55,211 bases of DNA from Calidithermus roseus (GTDB lineage Bacteria; Deinococcota; Deinococci; Deinococcales; Thermaceae), in contig NZ_QWLA01000014.1 in assembly GCF_003574095.1 (NCBI RefSeq), positions 1 to 55,211 of the forward strand, given 5' to 3'. Below the pieces are notes generated by a model that was given only the letters and a program-made list of their open reading frames with translations, had not been told where the DNA came from and did not search any database. Each line of letters starts with the position of its first letter. Within the stretch, counting starts at the first letter, position 1. The position numbers and the translations under genes were made by a program. This document shows, piece after piece, positions 27,448 through 36,252 of this stretch.

Positions 27448-27876
27448 ATGAGCACCGTGGCGACCTGTTCCTCCTGCGGGGCTAAGAACCGCCTGGGCAC
27501 CCCGCCCGCCGGCCAGGTGCCGGTCTGCGGGGCCTGCAAGAAGCCCCTGCCCTGGCTGGTAGAGGCCGGCGAGGGTGGCCTCACGCCCGAGCTCCAGGCT
27601 GGCGTGCCGGTGTTGGTGGACTTCTGGGCCCAGTGGTGCGCGCCCTGCCGGGCGGTGGCCCCGGTGCTGGAGGAACTCGCGCGGGAGCTGGCGGGTAAGC
27701 TCAAGGTGGTCAAACTCGACGTGGAGCGCCATCCCCTCCCGGCCAGCGCTTATCAGGTGCACAGCATCCCCACCTTGATCCTCTTCAAGAACGGCCAGCC
27801 CGCCGAGCGCATCGTCGGGGCCGTGCCCAAAGCAGCCCTCCTGGCCCGGCTGTCTCCCCATCTGCAAAAGAACTGA
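27448..27876 (+). CDS. Thioredoxin 2-like protein with N-terminal zinc motif
   Basis: This 142-residue cytoplasmic protein has a zinc ribbon made by CSSC (residues 7-10) and CGAC (27-30), then a thioredoxin domain with the active site WCAPC (63-67) and the cis-Pro in HSIPTLILF. This matches the TrxC/thioredoxin 2 type, which reduces protein disulfides and is tied to oxidative stress. It is encoded between DoxX and a small heat shock protein. Confidence 0.92.
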   Translation: MSTVATCSSCGAKNRLGTPPAGQVPVCGACKKPLPWLVEAGEGGLTPELQAGVPVLVDFWAQWCAPCRAVAPVLEELARELAGKLKVVKLDVERHPLPASAYQVHSIPTLILFKNGQPAERIVGAVPKAALLARLSPHLQKN

Positions 27877-27896
27877 GCTTTGGAGGTGAAGAAGCC

Positions 27897-28310
27897 ATGC
27901 TAGAGCGCATCTGGCCTTTTACACGCCTTGGACGCGACAAGTTCCGCAAAGCCCTGGACGAGGCCTTGGAGAAGGCTTTTGAAGGAGCGGACTTCGAACC
28001 TAGCAGCGAGTTGGTAGAGGAAGAGGGGCGTTACCTGCTCCGCGCCGAACTGCCGGGCCTGGACAAGAAGGATGTCCAGGTGTACCTCGAGGGGCCTTTC
28101 CTTGTCATCGAGGCTGAGCGCAAGGAGGAGCAGCGCAAGCGCCACCTTTCCGAGATCTACTATGGCCGCATCTACCGCTCCATTCCCCTGCCCGCTGACG
28201 CCCGGCCCGAGGGGATCCAGGCCCGCTTGAGGCGGGGGGTGCTGGAGGTGGAAATCCCCCGCGCTCCCAGTCCCGGCCCATCCCGGCGCTCCATTGCCAT
28301 CGAGGGCTGA
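27897..28310 (+). CDS. Hsp20/alpha-crystallin small heat shock protein
   Basis: The 137-residue product has the alpha-crystallin core: YLLRAELPGLDKKDVQVYL, then FLVIEAERK, then GVLEVEIPR near the C-terminus. It holds unfolding proteins without ATP. The N-terminal arm is short. GGAGGTGAAG precedes the ATG. Its place between thioredoxin and a PsiE-like protein suggests heat or envelope stress as the common cue. Confidence 0.92.
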   Translation: MLERIWPFTRLGRDKFRKALDEALEKAFEGADFEPSSELVEEEGRYLLRAELPGLDKKDVQVYLEGPFLVIEAERKEEQRKRHLSEIYYGRIYRSIPLPADARPEGIQARLRRGVLEVEIPRAPSPGPSRRSIAIEG

Positions 28311-28328
28311 AGCCAAAGTGGGCGAATC

Positions 28329-28763
28329 ATGCAAAAGGGTCTTCAGCAGAGTGTTCTCCGGGGGTTTCGCTTCACCATCCAGCTCATTTTCAACCTGGCG
28401 ATCCTGGCCTTGTTGCTAGGGCTTTTGATCGGGGTTGGGCGGACGCTGCTCGAGCTAGGCCTGACCCTCTCCGAGCCCAGCGTGCGCTTGGGCTTGAAGG
28501 ATTTGGTCACCAACGTGCTCTCGCTGGTGGTGATGTTGGAGTTGGTGCGGGCTTTTGTGGAGTACTTCGAGTACGAGCGCATCCGGCTGGAGGTGCTCTT
28601 GGAGGTGGGCGTGGCCTTCGTGCTGCGGGAGATGCTGCTGGGCCTGTTTGGCGGCGACATCCAGGGCATGGAAGTACTGTTGTGGAGCAGTGGTCTGCTG
28701 GCTTTGGTGGCGGCTCGTGCCCTGGCCGCCCAGTGCTTGGGGAGGGGCAAGGATGCGCGTTGA
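28329..28763 (+). CDS. PsiE-family membrane protein
   Basis: This 144-residue protein has four predicted helices. The central segment LVVMLELVRAFVEYFEYERI is the hallmark of the phosphate-starvation-inducible PsiE family, whose biochemical role is unknown. Its TGA overlaps the following khtT-like gene by 11 bases, so both are translated together. Linkage to a K+/H+ antiporter suggests a role in ion or membrane stress, by context only. Confidence 0.78.
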   Translation: MQKGLQQSVLRGFRFTIQLIFNLAILALLLGLLIGVGRTLLELGLTLSEPSVRLGLKDLVTNVLSLVVMLELVRAFVEYFEYERIRLEVLLEVGVAFVLREMLLGLFGGDIQGMEVLLWSSGLLALVAARALAAQCLGRGKDAR

Positions 28764-29229
28764 GGAAGTGATTCTGCCCGGCGTAGGCCGGAAGTATACC
28801 ATCAGCGTGCACTCCGGGGACCGGATAGTGGTGGTGGTGCACCACTCGGGCCAGCGAGAGTTGCAGTACTTCGAGAAGGGGGAACTCGAGGAGCCCGCCG
28901 CCACCCTCGACCTCACCGACGAGGAGGCCCGTGAGCTGGGGGCCATCCTGGCCGGGGTGCTTTTCGCTCCCGAGGCGGTGGGAGATACCCGGGCCAAGTT
29001 GGCGGCGGAGACCATGGAATGGGTGAAGGTTGCGCCTGGCTCGCCCGGAGCGGGGCAGCGGGTGGGAGACCTCGCCACTCCGGGGGCCCACCTGCTGGCG
29101 GTGCTGCGCGAGGGGGAGGCCCTGCTGCCCAACCCCCATCCCGACACCGTGCTGCAAGCGGGCGACACGCTGGTGGTGGCTGGCCCACGCGCAGCCGTGG
29201 AGCGTTTCTTGCGGAGGGTGAGCGCTTGA
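28753..29229 (+). CDS. KhtT-like TrkA-C regulatory subunit
   Basis: This 158-residue soluble protein matches the KhtT family. The N-terminal part MRVEEVILPGVGRKYTIS is followed by a TrkA-C (RCK_C) domain ending QAGDTLVVAGPRAAVERFL. In Bacillus KhtT binds cyclic di-AMP and controls the KhtU K+/H+ antiporter. Here the antiporter gene overlaps its stop, which supports the pairing. ATG 28753 lies inside the end of the PsiE-like gene and follows GGAGGGGCAAGG. Confidence 0.85.
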   Translation: MRVEEVILPGVGRKYTISVHSGDRIVVVVHHSGQRELQYFEKGELEEPAATLDLTDEEARELGAILAGVLFAPEAVGDTRAKLAAETMEWVKVAPGSPGAGQRVGDLATPGAHLLAVLREGEALLPNPHPDTVLQAGDTLVVAGPRAAVERFLRRVSA

Positions 29230-30365
29230 TCCATCCCTCGGTGGAAGCCTTCGGCCTGGCCGCAGCTCTGCTGGCGCTGGGGGCCGCGTTGGTCCACCGC
29301 CTGCGTTTACCTCCCCTTCCGGCTTATCTGCTGGTGGGGCTGGCGCTGGGGGGCCGCCTGGAGGTGGAGGCGCTGGAGCCCCTGCCCTCGCTGGGGTTGC
29401 TGCTCTTGCTGTTCTCGGTGGGGCTGGAGTTCGGCCCCGATCGCCTGGGCCAGCTCTCGCATCGGGTGCTGCGGGCTGGGGTTTGGGACGCGCTGGCGCT
29501 GCCATTGGGGACTGGCTTAGGGCTGCTGGCGGGGCTGGAGTGGCGGGGGGCCTTGCTCCTGGGTGGCATCCTCTACGTTTCCTCCAGCGCGGTGATCGTC
29601 AAGCTGATCCTGGACCTGCGCCGGGCCACCTACCCAGAGAGCGAGGTGGTGCTGGGGGTGCTGGTCTTCGAGGACCTGGTGGTGGCGGCTTTGCTGGTGC
29701 TCCTGGGGCCAGAGGTTGGCTCAGGGTTGCTAGGGGGGGTGGGGCTGGCGCTGGCTTACTGGGTGGTGGCAAGGAGGCTGGGCCCCCTGCTGAGCCGGGC
29801 GGTGGAGGGCTTCTCGGACGAACTGGTGCTGCTGACAGGGGCAGCCATGGTTGGCGGGAGCGCGGCCTTGTTCCACGTGCTGGGAGCTTCGGAGGGCATT
29901 GGGGCCTTCCTGTGCGGAGTGGTGGCTGCCGGACTGGGCCTGCGCGAGCGGTTGGAGCGCCTCTTTGGCCCGGTACGGGATTTGGGGGTGGCGCTGTTCT
30001 TCCTCACGGTGGGGGCCCAGGCCCTTGGACTTTTGCAAGGTGCGGGGTGGTTGGCGGCAAGCCTGGCAGCGCTGGGCCTGTTGTTGAAGCTCCCGCTCAA
30101 CCTGCGAGGGGCCAGGGAGGCCGGGCTCAGCCCAAAGCGGCAGCACTACGCTGCGCTCTACCTGATTCCGAGGGGTGAGTTCAACCTGATTTTGGGCGCG
30201 CTGGCGCTGGAGCAGGGCTATACTCTGGTGGCCCAGGTAGCGGTTATGCTGGTGCTGGCCTCCATCCCGCTGGGTAGCTTGCTGATGCGCTACGCCCCGG
30301 ACTGGTTGGGCAGGTCACGGCGGCCTGGCTCGAGCGAGGTGCAGCGGGTCGGGCGGAGCGGGTGA
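29226..30365 (+). CDS. KhtU-like CPA2 K+/H+ antiporter
   Basis: This 379-residue membrane protein of the monovalent cation:proton antiporter-2 group has about 12 helices, with GLEFGPDRLG, LVFEDLVVAALL and YVSSSAVIVKLILDL as typical blocks. It should export K+ in exchange for H+. The start is a TTG that overlaps the khtT-like stop (TTGA), backed by GGAGGGTGAG; GTG 29241 is the alternative. It lacks a TrkA-N domain, which fits control by the separate KhtT-like subunit. Confidence 0.85.
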   Translation: MIHPSVEAFGLAAALLALGAALVHRLRLPPLPAYLLVGLALGGRLEVEALEPLPSLGLLLLLFSVGLEFGPDRLGQLSHRVLRAGVWDALALPLGTGLGLLAGLEWRGALLLGGILYVSSSAVIVKLILDLRRATYPESEVVLGVLVFEDLVVAALLVLLGPEVGSGLLGGVGLALAYWVVARRLGPLLSRAVEGFSDELVLLTGAAMVGGSAALFHVLGASEGIGAFLCGVVAAGLGLRERLERLFGPVRDLGVALFFLTVGAQALGLLQGAGWLAASLAALGLLLKLPLNLRGAREAGLSPKRQHYAALYLIPRGEFNLILGALALEQGYTLVAQVAVMLVLASIPLGSLLMRYAPDWLGRSRRPGSSEVQRVGRSG

Positions 30366-30402
30366 GGGGCCTGGGCAGGTTGGTTTTTGCCGAGGAGGCG
30401 CG

Positions 30403-31251
30403 ATGGACATCTTCTTCCAACTGTTCTGGCTCTTCTTCATTCTCTCCACCCTGACCCCCTACTTCAACCAGCAAATGCTCTTGCTGGGTCGCGCGCGCAA
30501 GATCACCGAACTCGAGCGCAGGCGCAAGAGCCGGGTCATCACCCTCATCCACCGCCAGGAGGCTTTCTCCTTCTTAGGCATTCCCTTTGCCCGCTACATC
30601 GACATTGACGACTCCGAGCAGGTCTTGCGGGCCATCCGCCTCACCGACAAAAGCGTGCCCATCGACCTTGTGCTGCACACCCCCGGCGGGCTGGTGCTGG
30701 CCGCCGAGCAGATCGCCGAGGCCCTCTTGAAGCACCCTGCTAAGGTCACGGTCTTCGTGCCCCACTACGCCATGTCCGGCGGAACCCTCATCGCTCTGGC
30801 TGCCGACGAGATCATCATGGACGACAACGCGGTGCTGGGGCCGGTGGACCCCCAGTTGGGGCAGTACCCTGCGGCCTCGGTGCTGAAGGTACTCGAGCAA
30901 AAGCCCATCGGCGAGATCGACGACCAGACTCTGATCCTCGCCGACGTGGCTCGCAAAGCCCTGCTTCAGGTCAAGGCCACGGTCAAGGGCTTGCTGCGAA
31001 AACACCTCGAGGAAGCCCAGGCCGAGGAGGTAGCCCGGATCCTCTCCCAGGGTACCTGGACCCACGACTACCCCATCAGCGTGGAGGAGGCCCGGTCGCT
31101 GGGGCTCAAAGTCTCCACCGAGATGCCCCTGGAGGTCTATGCGTTGATGGAGATGTATCCCCAGCCCAGGGGTGGCAAGCCCAGCGTGCAGTATGTGCCG
31201 CTACCCTACGAGGGCGAACCCCGGCCCTCCGGCCCCCGGCGCCAGGGATAG
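30403..31251 (+). CDS. SDH-family Clp-fold serine proteinase, membrane-anchored
   Basis: The 282-residue protein has one N-terminal helix (DIFFQLFWLFFILSTLTPYF) and a Clp/crotonase-fold domain of the serine dehydrogenase proteinase type. DLVLHTPGGLVLAA and YAMSGGTLIALAADEI hold the probable nucleophile Ser; IIMDDNAVLGPVDPQLG is the signature that follows. Such proteins resemble SppA and are thought to cleave membrane or signal peptides. It closes the stress operon, 37 bases after the antiporter gene, and stops 2 bases before the end of a convergent gene. Confidence 0.88.
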   Translation: MDIFFQLFWLFFILSTLTPYFNQQMLLLGRARKITELERRRKSRVITLIHRQEAFSFLGIPFARYIDIDDSEQVLRAIRLTDKSVPIDLVLHTPGGLVLAAEQIAEALLKHPAKVTVFVPHYAMSGGTLIALAADEIIMDDNAVLGPVDPQLGQYPAASVLKVLEQKPIGEIDDQTLILADVARKALLQVKATVKGLLRKHLEEAQAEEVARILSQGTWTHDYPISVEEARSLGLKVSTEMPLEVYALMEMYPQPRGGKPSVQYVPLPYEGEPRPSGPRRQG

Positions 31252-31253
31252 GC

Positions 31254-32537
31254 TCACTGACCCGCCAGGCCAGGCCTGAGGCTGCGACGCAGGGACAGCA
31301 CGGCCAGGATCAGAGCCAGCACGGGCGGCCCGGCGATCAGGAAGCGAAAGGCGGTTTCTGGCTCGGGGCCGGGCTGCTGACCACTCACGTAGCCGAACAG
31401 GGGGGTGAGGGTGGCAAAAATCAGGCCCTGGAGCAGGCCGGATAACCGTCCCAATACTCCCACCAGCCCATAATGCACCCCCTCCTGCCGCATCCCGGTC
31501 TGCTCGGCCCGCTGATCGATCACCTGCGCCAGCACCACGTCTTGCAGTACCAGCATTCCGCTCACGGCGAACCCCACGGCTGCTGCCACCAACATGCCTG
31601 TAGCTAGGCTGGTCACCCCCCACAGCGGCAGGAGGGCCAGGGCAAACAGCCATAAGGCGGCCTGCAGGCTGAGTCCGCTCCCCATGCGCTGGATGAGGTG
31701 CGGCCAGACGAAAGCACTCAGCAGCGCTACCGCGAAGATCGTGCCAAACAGCAAGCTGGTGTGGTCTTCGGGCAGGCCCAGGGTGTACTTGGCGAAGAAG
31801 GGAATCCCGCTCATCAGCAGCCCCAGGGCGGTCTGGACCAGGGCCAGCGCCAGGAGCAGGGGCCGGAAGCTGGGGTTGCGCAGGCAACCCAGGATGCTCG
31901 ACCACAAACCTGCTTGCGAGGGGGGAGGTGTCCAGGGTGGCTCCCGCAGCCTCGAGAAGTACAGCCGGAGGGTGAGTGCCGCCACGGCGGCCCAGGCCAG
32001 GCCCATCCCGGCGAAGCCCAATCGGTTGTAGAGCACGGGGGAGAGCGCCACCGCCAGTAGCAGTGCCACCAGCCCCATTGCCTTGCGTAGGCCGTTGGCC
32101 CTGGCTCGAGACCCTTCCTGGCGAAAGAGTGCCGGAAAAAGGGCGTTGTGGTTCACCCAGGCCATCGTCGCGAGGGTCTCGAACAGCAGGAGCAGCACCA
32201 GGAAATAAGCGAACAGCCCCACGCCCTCAAAGCCTTCCGGCACGATCCACAGCATCAGACCCACCAGCACGTAAAGCGGCAAAGACACCCGCAGCCAGGG
32301 CCAGCGCCGGCCTCTGGGGTTATTGGTGCGGTCGGAGAGATAGCCCAGTAGGGGGTCGTTGACGGTATCCCACAGGGTATTGATGCTTCGCGCCAGCAGC
32401 ACCCAGGTCACCGCCAGCCCCAGCTGGTCGGTGTAGAAAAACAGCAGATAGGTCCCCACCACATGGGTGGGCAGGGCCAGGCCAAACTCCCCCAGTGCGT
32501 AGGTGAGTGGTTGGGTAGGAGGAATCTCCTTTCTCAT
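31254..32537 (-). CDS. GPH-family sugar:cation symporter (MelB-like)
   Basis: This 427-residue transporter has 12 predicted helices. The N-terminal signature TWVLLARSINTLWDTVNDPLLGYLSDRT is that of the glycoside-pentoside-hexuronide symporters, with the two conserved Asp residues of helix 2. It probably takes up a glycoside with Na+ or H+. Melibiose is possible given the alpha-galactosidase 8 kb away, but this is inference. A TACAAT box (32572-32577) lies upstream. Its stop nearly touches that of the convergent proteinase gene, with no terminator in between. Confidence 0.85.
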   Translation of the reverse strand: MRKEIPPTQPLTYALGEFGLALPTHVVGTYLLFFYTDQLGLAVTWVLLARSINTLWDTVNDPLLGYLSDRTNNPRGRRWPWLRVSLPLYVLVGLMLWIVPEGFEGVGLFAYFLVLLLLFETLATMAWVNHNALFPALFRQEGSRARANGLRKAMGLVALLLAVALSPVLYNRLGFAGMGLAWAAVAALTLRLYFSRLREPPWTPPPSQAGLWSSILGCLRNPSFRPLLLALALVQTALGLLMSGIPFFAKYTLGLPEDHTSLLFGTIFAVALLSAFVWPHLIQRMGSGLSLQAALWLFALALLPLWGVTSLATGMLVAAAVGFAVSGMLVLQDVVLAQVIDQRAEQTGMRQEGVHYGLVGVLGRLSGLLQGLIFATLTPLFGYVSGQQPGPEPETAFRFLIAGPPVLALILAVLSLRRSLRPGLAGQ

Positions 32538-32571
32538 GCTCCGGCCCTGGGATTGAGGGGCTTCAGGGTGA

Positions 32572-32577
32572 TTGTAC
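32572..32577 (-). promoter_or_regulatory. -10 box of the GPH symporter gene
   Basis: TACAAT on the minus strand lies 34 bases before the ATG at 32537. No clear -35 is seen. The remaining 60 bases up to the divergent PlsY-like gene hold only TAGGCT (32624-32629), 9 bases before its ATG. Confidence 0.4.
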
Positions 32578-32638
32578 GGGGGTTTGGAGTTCCTGGCTAT
32601 GGGCTACGAGGCCGCTTTACCTGTAGGCTAGACCAGGG

Positions 32639-33205
32639 ATGGATGGGCTCCTGCTGGCGCTGGCCTACCTCATCGGCTCGCTAAACCTGGCCATCGTGGT
32701 CGGTCGGCTCAGACACCTCGACATTCGCCGGCGGGACATCGCTGGAGCCTCCGGGGTTTTTCGCCAGCTCGGGCCGGCGTGGGGAATCGGGGTAGGTCTG
32801 GCCGACATTGGCCGAGGGGTACTGGTCGCCCTGCTGGCGCAAACGGCAAGTCCAGAGATGCGGCCCTGGATGGGGGTGGCCTTGACCACAGGCCACATCT
32901 GGCCGCTGTTCTTCGGCTTCCGCGGTGGGGGTGGCCTGGCCCCAGCCTTCGGCTACGTGCTCTACCTGCTGCCCGGCCCGGCCCTGGTTGGCCTGGTATT
33001 AGCCTTGGCAATTGGAGCCCTGCACAAGCTCACCCACGAACGGCTTTGGCCCCAGGTGGGCTGGCTGCCCTTTGGGGCCATCTTCGGGTTCGCATACGTG
33101 CTTGCTCTTACCTGGGGAGAGCCCGGCTTCGCGCAGGTCTTGCTGGTCATCGTCCCGCTGGTCATCCGCGTGCTACTGGTGTTGAGCGGGCGCTGGTGGG
33201 AGTAA
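32639..33205 (+). CDS. Divergent PlsY-like membrane acyltransferase homologue
   Basis: This 188-residue protein has about five helices and follows PlsY (acyl-phosphate:glycerol-3-phosphate acyltransferase) along its length: GSLNLAIVVGRL, DIRRRDIAGASGVFRQLG, LADIGRGVL and GHIWPLFFGFRGGGGLAP. Two key blocks are altered: the GSGNxGATN loop reads AGASGVFRQLG, and GGKGVAT reads GGGGLAP without the Lys. True PlsY enzymes keep both for glycerol phosphate binding, so this copy probably has another substrate or role. A TAGGCT box 9 bases before ATG suggests an almost leaderless message. Confidence 0.7.
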   Translation: MDGLLLALAYLIGSLNLAIVVGRLRHLDIRRRDIAGASGVFRQLGPAWGIGVGLADIGRGVLVALLAQTASPEMRPWMGVALTTGHIWPLFFGFRGGGGLAPAFGYVLYLLPGPALVGLVLALAIGALHKLTHERLWPQVGWLPFGAIFGFAYVLALTWGEPGFAQVLLVIVPLVIRVLLVLSGRWWE

Positions 33206-33250
33206 TTCTGGAGCGTGGTTTGGCTGAGCCAGGGCGGTGAGCGCTCCAAA

Positions 33251-33658
33251 TCAATCAATGTCGTCCCGACAGAGTGTCAGCGCCGTACCTTCCCCGAGGA
33301 AACTCCACCAGCCAAGCACCCGCTCGCGCCCGTTGCGCTCGAGGCTGAAGAAAAAGCCTCTGGGCTCCTTCTGGAGCATCGTATAGCTCCAACCCTCGTC
33401 TTCTACCTCCCCAACGAAAGCTTGCTCGATGAGCGTGGCGTACTCCTGCTGTCCCACCCAGGTCAGGTTCTCCAACTCAGTGCACGTGAAGACCAGATAG
33501 CTGTTCTCGTAGGGAACCACGGTCATCACCGGAGTACCCTGGTAAACGGAGTTCAACTCGCCCAGCATCGGCAGACCCAGAAGCCTCGAGCCCCCCGCTT
33601 GGGCCAAGCCGAGCAGAACTCCGACCAGTGTTATAGCCACTCCAATGCCCCATTTCAC
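33251..33658 (-). CDS. Small secreted protein of unknown function
   Basis: The 135-residue product has a signal peptide (KWGIGVAITLVGVLLGLAQA). I do not recognise the mature part, which is about 115 residues, rich in aromatics, with two Cys residues that could form a disulfide. The GTG start has GGAGGT 7 bases upstream and starts the reading frame MKWG. It lies between the PlsY-like gene and asnS, pointing away from asnS in order but on the same strand, downstream of asnS with a 110-base gap. Confidence 0.6.
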   Translation of the reverse strand: MKWGIGVAITLVGVLLGLAQAGGSRLLGLPMLGELNSVYQGTPVMTVVPYENSYLVFTCTELENLTWVGQQEYATLIEQAFVGEVEDEGWSYTMLQKEPRGFFFSLERNGRERVLGWWSFLGEGTALTLCRDDID

Positions 33659-33768
33659 GATGGACCTCCGCCACCAAATACAGGTGGATACCGCGCGGAT
33701 GAGGTCGGTGCAAGCCAGGCCGCCGGAATTTGAATATCTTAGCCCTGTGTGCGGCGTAACTCAATAGC

Positions 33769-35094
33769 TCATGGCCTCATACGGGTGTACATCCGGGGGA
33801 AGGGGATCGCCTCGCGGATGTGCTCGATGCCGCAAATCCAGCGCACGGTGCGCTCGAGGCCGATCCCGAAGCCCGAGTGGGGCACCGTGCCGAAGAGCCG
33901 CAGGTCCATGTACCAGTCGAAGACTTCCTCGGGCAGGCCGTGCTCGCGGATCTTCTGCAGCAGCAACTCGGGGTCGTGGATGCGCTGGCTGCCGCCGATG
34001 ATCTCGCCCACCCCCTCCGGCGCGAGCATATCGGCGTTCTTGACCAGCCGGGGGTCTTCGTCGTCGGGTTGCATGTAGAAGGCCTTTACGGCAGCGGGGT
34101 ACTTCTCGACGAAGATCGGGCGGTCGAACTGGCTGCTCAGGGCCGCTTCGTGGGGAGCGCCGAAGTCGTCGCCCCACTGCATGGGCTCGAGCCCCTGTTC
34201 GGGCTTCTCCTTGGCGATCTGGTTGACCATCTCCACGGCCTTGGAGTAGTGGATACGGGGGTAACCCCCCTGCGCGCTCTTCTCCAGCACGGCGGTGTCG
34301 CGCTCGAGCATCTGTAGCTCGAGCTTCTTCTCCTCCAGCACCCGCCCCACCAGGTAGGACACCAGCTCCTCCTGGAGTTGCATGTTCTCCTCGTGGGTCA
34401 TGAAGGCCACCTCGGGCTCGATCATCCAGAACTCCAGCAGGTGGCGGCGGGTCTTGCTTCGCTCGGCGCGGAAGGTGGGGCCGAAGGTGTAGACCTTGCC
34501 GAAGGCCATGGCCCCGGCCTCGGCGTAAAGCTGGCCCGATTGCGAGAGATAAGCCTTTTCCCCATCAAAGAGGTCTACCTCGAAGAGGTCGGTGGTGCCC
34601 TCGACGGCGTTGGGGGTGAGGATGGGGGAGTCCAGGCGGATGAAACCGCGGGCGTGGAAGAAGTCGTGGATGGCCCGCTCGAGCTCGTCGCGCACCCGCA
34701 GCACCGCCCAGGCTTTGCGGTGGCGCAGGTGCAAGTGGCGGTGGTCCATCAAAAAGTCCACGCCGTGCTCTTTGGGGGTGATGGGGTATTCCTTGCTGGG
34801 CAGGCTGATGATCTTCAGGCTCCTGACCGAAAGCTCGAAGCCGCCCGGAGCACGGGAGTCGGAGCGCACCAGCCCCGTCACCTCGATGGCCGCCTCCTGG
34901 GGGAGGTGGTCGGCCTGCTCGAACTGCTCGTCGGGGAGTTCGCCCTTGAACACGGTGGCCTGGATGAAACCGGTTCCGTCGCGCAGGGTGAGGAAGTGGA
35001 TCTTGCCCTTGCTGCGTCGGCCCGTGACCCAGCCGCGGATCAGGGCCTCCTGCCCTTCGTACTTGCTGATTTCCTCGATGAAGGCGCGTTGCAT
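33769..35094 (-). CDS. asnS: Asparaginyl-tRNA synthetase
   Basis: This 441-residue class IIb synthetase charges tRNA-Asn. The N-terminal OB-fold binds the anticodon ([20 protein letters not shown]). Catalytic motif 2 is [20 protein letters not shown] and motif 3 is [15 protein letters not shown]. The segment [12 protein letters not shown] is typical for AsnRS and not AspRS. Length is normal. It is transcribed in the same direction as the E1 subunits upstream, with a 159-base gap containing a stem-loop and repeats. Confidence 0.96.
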   Translation of the reverse strand: MQRAFIEEISKYEGQEALIRGWVTGRRSKGKIHFLTLRDGTGFIQATVFKGELPDEQFEQADHLPQEAAIEVTGLVRSDSRAPGGFELSVRSLKIISLPSKEYPITPKEHGVDFLMDHRHLHLRHRKAWAVLRVRDELERAIHDFFHARGFIRLDSPILTPNAVEGTTDLFEVDLFDGEKAYLSQSGQLYAEAGAMAFGKVYTFGPTFRAERSKTRRHLLEFWMIEPEVAFMTHEENMQLQEELVSYLVGRVLEEKKLELQMLERDTAVLEKSAQGGYPRIHYSKAVEMVNQIAKEKPEQGLEPMQWGDDFGAPHEAALSSQFDRPIFVEKYPAAVKAFYMQPDDEDPRLVKNADMLAPEGVGEIIGGSQRIHDPELLLQKIREHGLPEEVFDWYMDLRLFGTVPHSGFGIGLERTVRWICGIEHIREAIPFPRMYTRMRP

Positions 35095-35162
35095 ACCTTC
35101 AAGAGTCTAAACCAAGCCAGGAGCAGAAGGCTCTCAGCCCTCAGCTACCGTGCCAAGCACCA

Positions 35163-35187
35163 GAGGGTGAGGTGCTGCCTCACCCTC
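35163..35187 (-). terminator. Perfect stem-loop between the E1 beta gene and asnS
   Basis: GAGGGTGAGG (35163-35172) pairs with CCTCACCCTC (35178-35187) over a 5-base loop. No T run follows on the minus strand, so it may be a terminator, an mRNA end-stabilising hairpin or a pause site. Confidence 0.45.
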
Positions 35188-35197
35188 ATCCCGGTGC

Positions 35198-35250
35198 GCT
35201 TGGAGTTATCGGCTTTGGGCGCCTTGCGTTTGGCGTTCAGCTATCGGCCT
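35198..35250. repeat. Intergenic composite repeat downstream of the E1 beta gene
   Basis: GTTATCGGC, a GCGTTTGGCGTT module and GCTATCGGCC occur together immediately after the E1 beta stop. It is the same combination of modules as at 42187-42296. Confidence 0.55.
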
Positions 35251-35253
35251 GGC

Positions 35254-36252
35254 TCAGTGCGTCAGCACCTGCCGCACCGCCTCGAGCACCCGCTTGGCGT
35301 CGGGGCGGTAGAAGTTCTCCACCGCGCTGAAGGGCGGGTAGGGCGCGTCCCAGCCGGCCACGCGGACGATGGGGGCCTCGAGGTAGTCCAGGGCCTCCTC
35401 GGCTAGGCGGGCTGCGATCTCCGCGCCGAAGCCCCCGGTGCGCATGGCCTCGTAGACCACCACGGCCCGGCCCGTCTTGGCCACCGACTCCACCAGGGTC
35501 GGGGTGTCGAGCGGGACCAGGGTCTCCACGTCGATGACCTCGAGCTCCACCCCCTCGCGCGCGGCCACCTCGGCGGCCTTCTGGCAGACCTCGACCATGC
35601 CGCCGTAGGCGATCAGCGTCGCGGCGCTCCCCTCGCGCACCACGCGGGCCTTGCCGATGGGCAGGGTGTAGTAGCCCTCGGGCACCTCGGCCTTGACGCC
35701 GCGGTAGAGCTTGATGGCCTCGAGGAAGAACACCGGGTCGGGGTCCTCGATGGCCGACAGCAGCAGCCCCTTAGCCCGCTCGGGGCTGCTGGGGATGATC
35801 ACCTTGACGCCGGGGACGTGGCAGAGGATGGCCTCGGGACTGTCGGCGTGCTGCTCGGGCGTTTTGACCCCACCGCCGTAGGGAGCGCGGATCACCAGCG
35901 GGATGGTGAAGCGGCCCCGCGTGCGGTGGCGCATGCGCCCGAGGTGCGAGAGGATCTGGTCGAGGGCGGGGTAGAGGAAGCCGGCGAACTGGATCTCGGC
36001 CACCGGGCGCAGGCCGGCCATGGCCATGCCGATGGCGAAGCCCACGATCCCGCTCTCGGCCAGCGGGGTGTCGAAGACGCGCTTGTCGCCGTACTTGGGT
36101 TGCAGGCCGTCGGAGGCCCGGAAGACCCCGCCCATCTTGCCCACGTCCTCGCCGAAGAGCACCACCCGGGGGTCGCGCTCGAGGGCTAAGTCCAGCGCCT
36201 CATTCACCGCCTGGACCAGGTTGATGATGCGGGTGCCGCGCTCGGCGATCAT
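35254..36252 (-). CDS. Branched-chain 2-oxoacid dehydrogenase E1 component, beta subunit
   Basis: This 332-residue subunit pairs with the alpha subunit to form the thiamine-diphosphate enzyme that decarboxylates 2-oxoacids and acylates the lipoyl E2. [15 protein letters not shown] holds the TPP-activating Glu, and [23 protein letters not shown] is a typical block. It fits the BkdA2/PdhB type; branched-chain substrates are favoured by similarity to Thermus enzymes, but pyruvate cannot be excluded. It overlaps the alpha gene by four bases (ATGA). E2 and E3 genes are not in the window. Confidence 0.92.
   Translation of the reverse strand: MIAERGTRIINLVQAVNEALDLALERDPRVVLFGEDVGKMGGVFRASDGLQPKYGDKRVFDTPLAESGIVGFAIGMAMAGLRPVAEIQFAGFLYPALDQILSHLGRMRHRTRGRFTIPLVIRAPYGGGVKTPEQHADSPEAILCHVPGVKVIIPSSPERAKGLLLSAIEDPDPVFFLEAIKLYRGVKAEVPEGYYTLPIGKARVVREGSAATLIAYGGMVEVCQKAAEVAAREGVELEVIDVETLVPLDTPTLVESVAKTGRAVVVYEAMRTGGFGAEIAARLAEEALDYLEAPIVRVAGWDAPYPPFSAVENFYRPDAKRVLEAVRQVLTH

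Noticed and set aside
31230-31260. Terminator between the convergent genes ending at 31251 and 31254
   Set aside because: No stem with a T run is visible; only GC-rich coding sequence lies there.
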